The translations under genes and the position numbers were made by a program. Positions 1 through 5,006 of a stretch of DNA of 5,006 bases are shown piece by piece. The notes under the pieces were generated by a model, which saw only the letters and a list, made by a program, of their open reading frames with translations, was not told the DNA's origin and ran no database searches. Every line of letters begins with the position of its first letter. The stretch's first letter is position 1. This stretch comes from Candidatus Coatesbacteria bacterium RBG_13_66_14 (GTDB taxonomy: Bacteria; RBG-13-66-14). Where the stretch lies: contig MFAF01000049.1 in assembly GCA_001774505.1 (NCBI GenBank), forward strand, positions 5,563-10,568, in the 5' to 3' direction.

Positions 1-480
1 GGCGAGCCGGTCCTCCTGGAGCCCGGCACGGCGCTGGCCTGCGCCCTCCCCGACGACGCCTACGAAACCGACGCCGCGGCGGCCGAGCTCCTCCTGGCCG
101 CCCTGGAGGAGTACTCGGGCCGCCTGTTGGCCTGGGGGGGCGGGATCCTGGTCGCCTTCTTCCCGGAAACGGGCAGCGTCGCCCACCTCTTCCGCGCCTG
201 CCAGACCACGGAGTTGCTCTTCGAGGAGCTGGACTCCCCGCCCCGGGCGGCCATCGCGCCGGGGAGGGGGGGGCTGTTCATACTGGAGGCGCTGGGGCGG
301 TGCCTGGCGCTGCCGGCGGGCGGGGCGGTGGAGGAGGCGTTGGGCCTCCTGGCCCACCCCCCCGCCGGGCGGACCTACCTCTCCGGGGAGCTGGCGGAGG
401 TCGTGAGCGAGCGGTTCCAGGTCCGCCGGGAGGAGGGGTACTTCTGGCTGGGGTCCAAGGAGCGGGGCAAGCGGGTGATG
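1..480 (+). other. Degenerate class III nucleotide cyclase-like domain 1 (partial)
   Basis: Residues about 1-150 follow the pattern of the first cyclase domain of sAC-like proteins. A helix at about 24-38 is followed by GRLLAWGGGILVAFF (40-54), which aligns with the usual G-x-V-x-K-F-x-G-D-A-L-L-A-x-F hairpin. Further on are a G-rich strand region (about 82-108), GGAVEEALGLL (107-117), and PAGRTYLS (121-128), which matches the family's A-x-x-G-E-V-x-L-S strand. The metal-binding Asp of the GD pair is replaced by Gly48. The positions normally Asn and Arg in the later N-x3-R motif are Glu111 and Gly115, although first-half domains of sAC often lack these anyway. The first strand with the other metal Asp lies at or before the window edge and cannot be judged reliably. 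The assignment rests on pattern alignment by eye. Confidence 0.6.
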
Positions 481-3400
481 CCGTCCCTGGTGGACGACCC
501 CGTCCCGGAGCCGCCGGAGAGGCTCCTGGACCGGTTGAGCCAGGCGGCGGCGGGCATGGAGCGCGCGCGGCCCTGGCTCGCGCCCTGGCAGCTCATCCCC
601 CTCGGCTCGCGCCACCAGGGCGAGCGGCGGCTGGCGGTGGAGGGGGTCCTGGCCCTCGGCTGGCCCGGCCCCCAGGGGCTGGTGGAGGAGGGCCGCGACG
701 AGGCCCAGAACCGCCTGCGCGTCGAGGCGGAAATCTGCGCCAACTGGGGCGGCGAGCTCTGGGGCGCCGTGCCCCGCGAGGGCGGGCTGGCCACGCTCTA
801 CGTCTTCGCCGAACCCTCGGCGGCGGCGGGGGCCGGATACGCGGTCCTGTCAGAGTTCGGCGACCGCTCCGGAGGCCTGGCCGCCGGACCCTTGAGCGAT
901 TATTACCTCCGCGGGGCCCACTCCTCGGTGGTCGTCCCGGCCGGGGAGCCGCTCCTGCGGGCGGTCCGCTCGGCGGTCCTCGCCCCGGCGGGGACGCTGG
1001 CCTGCCCCCCCGAGGACGCCCCCGCGGCGGAGCCGGATTTCGAGGAGGAGCGCGAGATCGCCGTCGCCGACCGCAGGCTCTGCATCCTGGCCCCCTCCCG
1101 AGCCCGGGAGGAGGCGGGGCAGCCGCTGCTGGGCCTGGAAAAAATCCTGGCCCGCGCCGACGCCTGGCTGGAGGAGCTCCGCCAGGGCCGTCCCGTGGTC
1201 GGGGTGATCACCGGGGAACCGGGTAGCGGGAAGAGCCGCCTGGCGTCGGAGCTGTGCGACCTGTTCGCCGAGCTGGGCGACGCCCACCTCTTCCGCGCCC
1301 AGCCCTGGTGGAGCTACGACCCCTACGGCCTGTGGCGGCGGATGCTGTTGGCGGTGTGGGGACCGATTTCCAGCTCCGCGGCGGCCGAGGCGCAGCGGCG
1401 CGCCCTGGGCGAGGCGGCCCCCCGGCTGGCCGAGTTCATCGCCCTGTTCACCGGCGGGAAGCTGTCGGAGCCGCTGTGGGGCCTGACGCCCGGCGAGAAG
1501 GGGGAGATGGCCGGCGAGCTCCTGCTGGCCGCCATCGAGGCCCGGGGCGGACGGCCGCTCACCGTGGTCGTGGACGACGCGGAGTGCCTCGACCCCGGCT
1601 CCGTTTCCTTGATCCGCTCGCTGACCGGGGCCGGACCGCCGCTGGCCGTCATCCTCTGCGGAGAAAAGGCTCCCAAGGGGATGACGGCGCCCGCCGTCGC
1701 CATCGAGCCGCTGCCGCCCGCCGAGGCGGAGGGGCTCTTCGTGACCCTCTCCGGCCGGGACGCGGGGGCGCTGGGCCCCGTCTCGGAAAAAGACCTCCTG
1801 CCGGGGCGGTTGACCTATTTGGCGCTCCTGGCGGCGCGCGACCGGCTGACGCCCCTCCACGCCCGGGCGCCCCTGGACCGGCTGGCGGCGGAGCTCTTCG
1901 CCCTGGAGCCCGACCCCGGGGCGCCGGAGACGGTGTCGGTCCTCGGGCCCCGGTTCTCGGCCGGCGACCTGGCCGCGGTCTCGGACGACGTCTCCCCGCT
2001 GCGGGCCCGGCTGGCCGAGTGCTCCCTGGTGATCCGGGAGGGCGGGGAGTACGCCTTCGCCGGTCAGGCCGCCTGGCGGGCCGCCTACGCCTCGGTGGAA
2101 GCCGGGCGCCGCCGCGAGCTGCACTTCAACGCCGCCCGCTTCTACCAGCGCCAGCACGGCGGGGTGGTGGCCCAGGCGGTGAACCACTTCATGAACTGCG
2201 GCGACCCGGCGGAGCGGGTGACCGCCCTGGAACTGGCCGGGCAGTTGGCGGCCGAGGTGGGCTCCTTCGACGCGGCCATCTCCTACTACGCCGACGCGGT
2301 GGAGGCCGCCCCGGACCGCCGGGCCGTCCGGAGGCTCCGCGCCGGGCTGGCGGGGATTCTCGCCTCGGAGCGCCGCTTCGCCGACGCCGACGGCATCCTG
2401 GTGGAGCTTTACGAGGGGGCGGAGGAGGGGGAGGAGGCCGAGCGGGCCGAGCTGGCCCTCCAGAACGCCGCCATCCACTGCGCCACCGGGGAGCCGGACG
2501 AGGTCGAGCTGTGGACCGGCCGGTCGGCGGCCTGCGACCCCGAGGGCCGCTGGGGCGCGCGGCGCGAGCTCCTGCTGGGCGAGACGGCGCTGCGGATAAA
2601 CAAGCGGGAGGAGGCGCTGGCCCACCTGGAGCGGGCGGGCGCGGACGAGGGACATGACGGCGCGCGGGCCCGGGCGCTCCTGGGGAAGACGCTCCTCGCG
2701 CTGAGCCGCCCCGACGAGGCCTACGGCCCCCTGGCCCAGGCCCTGGAGTGGGCGGAGGCGACCGGCCACCTCTCCCTGGCCGCCGAGGCGCAGCAGGGGC
2801 TGGCGGAAATCTACCGGGACCGCCGCGAAGCGACCAAGGCCCTGGAGGCGCTGGAGGCCGCCCTGGCCCGGGAACGCTCCCTCTTGCAGGCCGGGCAGGT
2901 GGCCGAGACCCTGGCCCGTCTGGGCGAGCTCTACCTGGGGCACGGCCGCGGCCCGGAGGCGGAAAATTCACTCCGCGAGGCGGAGCGCACCTTCGAGCGC
3001 CTGGGCAACGAACCCCGCCGGGCGGCGGTCCGGCAGGAGCGGGCGCTGGTCCTGACCGCGCTGGGGCGGCTCGCCGAGGCCCGGGAGGTCACCGAGGACC
3101 TCCTGCGCGCCCGGGCGGGGAAGAGGGACCGCTTCGGCACGGCCCGGTTGTCCTGCGAGCTTGGGCGGCTGGCCTGCTACCTGGGGGACTGGACCGCCGC
3201 CGCCCGCCACCTCGACGCGGCCCTGGTGGGAGCCAAGGAGCTGGGGGACGCCGAGCTTTTAAAACATGCCCGCCTGGCCTACGCCGACACCCTCCTCGGC
3301 CGGGGGGAGACGGCGGAGGGGCTCGAGGCGCTCCGCGAGGCGGGGGACGAGGGGGAAACGGCCCACCGGACGGCGGAGCTCTACCGCTCGCTGGGCCTGG

Positions 3401-3975
3401 ACGCCGATGCGGCCGCCCTCCACTCCAAGGCCCTGGCGAGGGGCGACGGGGAGGACCCGCGGCTGCGGCTGGCCTTGGCCCTGGACCGCCTGGCCTCGGG
3501 GGATACGACCGGGGGACGCAAAACCGTGGAGAATATCGAGTGGCCGAAGCGCCCGGACCATGAGCTCACGATGAACCGCCTGTGGGCCAGGGCGCTCCAC
3601 GAGAAGGGGCTGGGGCGGAAGGCGGTCGAGGCCTGCCGCGACTACCGGGAGAGGGCGGAGGCCTCCGGCGACCTGCGCCACCGGCTCCGGGCGGCGGGGC
3701 TGGAAGCCGACCTCCTCGCCGGGAGCGGAGAAATTGAGCGGGCGCGGGCGACGCTCGACGAGGCCCTGGCCTGCCCCGAGGTGCCGGCGGAAAACTGGCG
3801 GCTCCGTCTCCAGGCCGGTCTCCTCGCGGGGGAGGCGGGGGACGCCGGGGCGAGGCGTGAGCATTTCAAGAGGGCCCTGGCCGCCCTCGAGCGGCTGGCG
3901 GCCGGGCTCCCCGACCCGCGGTTGAAAAGCCGCCTCCTGGCGGGAGACGCCGCCCTAACCCTCCGGCGGGGGTGA
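1..3975 (+). CDS. Giant sAC-like protein: tandem degenerate cyclase domains, STAND/AAA ATPase and TPR array (5' partial)
   Basis: The frame is open from the first base to a TGA at 3973-3975, giving 1324 visible residues; numbering here starts at base 1. The true start lies upstream. An in-frame TTG at 127 is not the start, because cyclase-like sequence continues on its N-terminal side. Domains in order: a first cyclase-like domain (about 1-150), a second (about 205-345), a P-loop NTPase (about 376-600; Walker A GEPGSGKS at 405-412, Walker B VVVDD at 522-526), a winged-helix-like region (about 610-720), then TPR-like helical repeats (about 737-1310). This order is that of soluble adenylyl cyclase (ADCY10)-like and related bacterial STAND proteins, which act as cytosolic signal-transducing ATPases. 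No signal peptide or membrane segment is seen in the visible part. Cyclase catalytic residues seem lost, so cAMP synthesis is doubtful; the ligand and output are unknown. The stop codon lies inside the mutS ribosome-binding site. I am confident of the architecture but not of the cellular role. Confidence 0.9.
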   Translation, partial: GEPVLLEPGTALACALPDDAYETDAAAAELLLAALEEYSGRLLAWGGGILVAFFPETGSVAHLFRACQTTELLFEELDSPPRAAIAPGRGGLFILEALGRCLALPAGGAVEEALGLLAHPPAGRTYLSGELAEVVSERFQVRREEGYFWLGSKERGKRVMPSLVDDPVPEPPERLLDRLSQAAAGMERARPWLAPWQLIPLGSRHQGERRLAVEGVLALGWPGPQGLVEEGRDEAQNRLRVEAEICANWGGELWGAVPREGGLATLYVFAEPSAAAGAGYAVLSEFGDRSGGLAAGPLSDYYLRGAHSSVVVPAGEPLLRAVRSAVLAPAGTLACPPEDAPAAEPDFEEEREIAVADRRLCILAPSRAREEAGQPLLGLEKILARADAWLEELRQGRPVVGVITGEPGSGKSRLASELCDLFAELGDAHLFRAQPWWSYDPYGLWRRMLLAVWGPISSSAAAEAQRRALGEAAPRLAEFIALFTGGKLSEPLWGLTPGEKGEMAGELLLAAIEARGGRPLTVVVDDAECLDPGSVSLIRSLTGAGPPLAVILCGEKAPKGMTAPAVAIEPLPPAEAEGLFVTLSGRDAGALGPVSEKDLLPGRLTYLALLAARDRLTPLHARAPLDRLAAELFALEPDPGAPETVSVLGPRFSAGDLAAVSDDVSPLRARLAECSLVIREGGEYAFAGQAAWRAAYASVEAGRRRELHFNAARFYQRQHGGVVAQAVNHFMNCGDPAERVTALELAGQLAAEVGSFDAAISYYADAVEAAPDRRAVRRLRAGLAGILASERRFADADGILVELYEGAEEGEEAERAELALQNAAIHCATGEPDEVELWTGRSAACDPEGRWGARRELLLGETALRINKREEALAHLERAGADEGHDGARARALLGKTLLALSRPDEAYGPLAQALEWAEATGHLSLAAEAQQGLAEIYRDRREATKALEALEAALARERSLLQAGQVAETLARLGELYLGHGRGPEAENSLREAERTFERLGNEPRRAAVRQERALVLTALGRLAEAREVTEDLLRARAGKRDRFGTARLSCELGRLACYLGDWTAAARHLDAALVGAKELGDAELLKHARLAYADTLLGRGETAEGLEALREAGDEGETAHRTAELYRSLGLDADAAALHSKALARGDGEDPRLRLALALDRLASGDTTGGRKTVENIEWPKRPDHELTMNRLWARALHEKGLGRKAVEACRDYRERAEASGDLRHRLRAAGLEADLLAGSGEIERARATLDEALACPEVPAENWRLRLQAGLLAGEAGDAGARREHFKRALAALERLAAGLPDPRLKSRLLAGDAALTLRRG
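613..1035 (+). other. Degenerate class III nucleotide cyclase-like domain 2
   Basis: Residues about 205-345 repeat the cyclase-like layout. GERRLAVEGVLALGW (207-221) occupies the place of the first strand, usually a G-E-x-R-x-V-x-V-L-F-x-D-I pattern, but has no Asp at the metal position. GGELWGAVPREGGLATLYVFAEP (250-272) matches the hairpin that in sAC-like second domains ends in a L-x-V-F-G-x-P pattern. AGEPLLRAVRSA (314-325) aligns with the G-D-x-V-N-x-A-x-R segment: the catalytic Asn becomes Leu319, while Arg323 is kept. The domain probably pairs with domain 1 as a pseudo-heterodimer. It leads through an acidic linker (about 338-352) into the ATPase. Confidence 0.55.
1126..2160 (+). other. 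STAND/AAA-type NTPase core with winged-helix-like region
   Basis: QPLLGLEKILARADAWLEEL (374-393) replaces the family's usual P-x-x-G-R-E-x-E-L entry segment. Walker A is GEPGSGKS (405-412), with Lys411 and Ser412 for phosphate and Mg binding, followed by the typical R-L-x-x-E-L. WWSYDPYGLWRRML (436-449) matches the common P-Y-x-x-L/W segment. Walker B is VVVDD (522-526). LAVILCGE (548-555) fills the strand that often ends in a sensor Arg. LFALEP, then VLGPRFSAGDL (647-657), LRARLAECSLVIR (667-679), YAF (684-686) and GRRRELH (702-708) follow the usual winged-helix order of these ATPases up to the R-x-x-L-H signature. The F-x-H His of that region is not seen after YAF. ATP binding therefore looks intact. 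Confidence 0.8.
2209..3933 (+). repeat. TPR-like helical repeat array (protein repeats)
   Basis: From about residue 737 to 1311 the protein is a run of paired amphipathic helices with TPR spacing. The first unit (about 737-772) has ALELAGQLAAEVGSFDAAI followed by YYADAVEAAPD. The clearest successive units lie at about 888-920, 925-960, 965-1002, 1005-1040, 1047-1085 and 1087-1114, each with the A/G-x-L-x-x-x-G-x-x-x-E-A pattern and spaced about 40 residues, as in the longer MalT/kinesin light chain-type TPRs. Less regular units fill about 780-880 and 1115-1310. Such arrays form a superhelical scaffold for protein partners or effectors and may hold a STAND ATPase inactive until ligand binds. 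The repeats are diverged at the DNA level, so this is not a recent tandem duplication. Confidence 0.75.
3968..3975 (+). promoter_or_regulatory. Ribosome-binding site of mutS, overlapping the upstream stop codon
   Basis: GGGGGTGA differs from the ideal anti-16S complement GGAGGTGA at one base. It ends in the TGA stop of the upstream ATPase gene, and the purine core ends five bases before the GTG at 3978. It supports that GTG as the mutS start. The arrangement is typical of translational coupling, in which ribosomes finishing the first gene restart on the second. Confidence 0.65.
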
Positions 3976-3977
3976 CC

Positions 3978-5006
3978 GTGGCCCGGCAGAACCCGAAAAA
4001 GACCCCCATGATGCGCCAGTACCTCGCCTTCAAGGAGCGGTACCCGAACCACCTCGTCCTGATGCGCATGGGCGACTTCTACGAGAGCTTCGGGGAGGAC
4101 GCCCGCCGGGTGGCCGAGGCGCTGGACATCGCCCTGACCACCCGGGACAGGGGCCAGCCGGACGCGGTCCCCCTGGCCGGCATCCCGCACCACGCGCTGG
4201 GGTCGTACCTGCCGAAGCTGCTGGCGGCGGGCCACCACGTGGCGCTGGCGGAGCAGCTCGTCGAGGGGGACCCGCTGGACGCCACCTCCTCCCCCGCCGT
4301 CTCCTCGGGCGCGCAGGCCAAGCGGCGCGGCGACGGCGCCACGGGCCTCGTCGAGCGCGAGGTCGTCCGCCTCTACTCCCCGGGCACGCTGTACGAGGAC
4401 GAGCTGCTGGGCGGCGCCCGGTCAAGCTACCTCGCCGCCCTGGCCGAGGGGCGGGGCGGGTACGGCGCGGCCCTCGCCGACCTCTCCACGGGGGAATTTT
4501 TACTGGCCGAGTTCACGGGCCCCGGCATGCGGGAGCCGGCCCTGGCGGAGATCTCCCGCCGCGCGCCCCGCGAGGTCCTGCTGCCCGAATCCGCCGTCCA
4601 CCTGGCGGACGAGCTCCCGCCCGAGGCCGCCGTCACCCGGCGGCCGGACACCGACTTCACCCCGGACGCCGTCCGCCGCCTGCGGGAGCACTACGGGGTG
4701 ACCACCCTGGAGGGGTTCGGGGTGGAGGGGTGCAAGCTGGCGCAGCGGGCCGCCGCCGCCGTGGTCGCCTACCTCGCGGAAACCCAGCTCCGGGGGCCGC
4801 TCAACCTCCGCCCCCCGAGGCCCCTCGAGCGGGACGATTTCCTCCGTCTGGACCGGGCCACGGTGGACACCCTGGAGCTGGTCACCTCGTCGGCCGACCG
4901 GACGAGCGGCCGGCGGAGCCTGTTGGAGCTGGTGGACCTGACGCGGACGCCGATGGGAAGGCGTCTGTTGCGGGGCTGGCTGGTGGCGCCGCTGGCGCGC
5001 CTGGAA
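3978..5006 (+). CDS. mutS: DNA mismatch repair protein MutS (3' partial)
   Basis: MutS binds mismatched or looped bases in newly replicated DNA and recruits MutL to start strand-specific repair. The first 343 residues are present; full-length MutS is about 850-900, so the clamp and ATPase domains lie beyond the window. MMRQYLAFKERYPNHLV (11-27) and MRMGDFYESF (29-38) are the canonical domain I start. Phe34 and Glu36 form the F-x-E mismatch-stacking motif. AGIPHHALGSYLPKLL (67-82) and VEREVVRLYSPGT (125-137) lead into connector domain II. LDRATVDTLEL (291-301) and TPMGRRLLRGWL (324-335) begin the core/lever domain III. The GTG start at 3978 is chosen for its ribosome-binding site and the ten residues it adds before the conserved MMRQY; an ATG at 4008 would leave almost no N-terminal arm. 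About 21 extra residues occur near 97-122. The gap to the upstream gene is two bases, so the two genes very likely share an operon, with no separate mutS promoter visible. Confidence 0.97.
   Translation, partial: MARQNPKKTPMMRQYLAFKERYPNHLVLMRMGDFYESFGEDARRVAEALDIALTTRDRGQPDAVPLAGIPHHALGSYLPKLLAAGHHVALAEQLVEGDPLDATSSPAVSSGAQAKRRGDGATGLVEREVVRLYSPGTLYEDELLGGARSSYLAALAEGRGGYGAALADLSTGEFLLAEFTGPGMREPALAEISRRAPREVLLPESAVHLADELPPEAAVTRRPDTDFTPDAVRRLREHYGVTTLEGFGVEGCKLAQRAAAAVVAYLAETQLRGPLNLRPPRPLERDDFLRLDRATVDTLELVTSSADRTSGRRSLLELVDLTRTPMGRRLLRGWLVAPLARLE

Noticed and set aside
127..129. TTG as the start codon of the large gene
   Set aside because: The frame is open to the window edge, and the helix and strand pattern of the first cyclase-like domain already begins upstream of it. 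A start here would cut through the domain.
134..273. Runs of seven and eight G as possible phase-variable or G-quadruplex sites
   Set aside because: Short G or C runs recur throughout this high-GC coding sequence (for example 357-363 and 1005-1011). These encode ordinary Gly-rich turns in an intact frame, and nothing else points to slippage or a regulatory role.
1254..2657. A 467-codon plus-strand open frame overlapping the ATPase gene in another frame
   Set aside because: The product is almost wholly Arg, Gly, Pro and Ala with no domain pattern, as expected from an out-of-frame reading of high-GC coding DNA.
850..2943. A 697-codon open frame on the minus strand, opposite the ATPase/TPR gene
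   Set aside because: Stop codons are rare in DNA this rich in G+C, and this frame mirrors the codon pattern of the plus-strand gene. Its product is a low-complexity Gly/Arg/Gln/Leu-rich string with no recognisable motif, whereas the plus-strand frame has clear domains across the same bases.
3642..4425. Minus-strand open frames spanning the ATPase-mutS junction
   Set aside because: They lie opposite strongly conserved mutS sequence and give Arg/Pro/Ala-rich products without motifs.

Overview
The window is very G+C-rich (roughly three quarters G+C by eye; not counted exactly), with strong G/C preference at third codon positions. It holds two plus-strand protein genes, both cut by the window edges, and almost no non-coding DNA. 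This base composition and tight packing fit a high-GC bacterium. I cannot name the phylum from these two genes: MutS is nearly universal, and the large signalling ATPase belongs to a family scattered over many bacterial phyla.

Bases 1-3975 encode a giant multidomain protein (1324 residues visible, N-terminus missing). In order it carries two strongly diverged class III nucleotide-cyclase-like domains, a STAND/AAA-type NTPase with intact Walker A and Walker B motifs, a winged-helix-like region, and a long alpha-helical array of tetratricopeptide (TPR) repeats running to the C-terminus. This is the layout of soluble adenylyl cyclase (sAC/ADCY10)-like proteins. Here, however, several positions expected to be catalytic in the cyclase domains appear substituted, so I infer a pseudo-cyclase that senses or scaffolds rather than makes cAMP.

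Bases 3978-5006 are the first 343 codons of mutS, the DNA mismatch-recognition ATPase. It starts with GTG two bases after the upstream stop codon, and its ribosome-binding site overlaps that stop codon. The two genes are therefore probably co-transcribed and translationally coupled. The MutS fragment has the mismatch-binding F-x-E motif and an extra loop of about 21 residues late in domain I compared with E. coli MutS.

I see no RNA gene, mobile element, CRISPR array, terminator or credible minus-strand gene. The many long open frames on other frames and strands are a by-product of the high G+C content. The most notable content is the pseudo-cyclase/STAND/TPR protein coupled to mutS. It looks like a divergent member of a known architecture, not clearly a new system.
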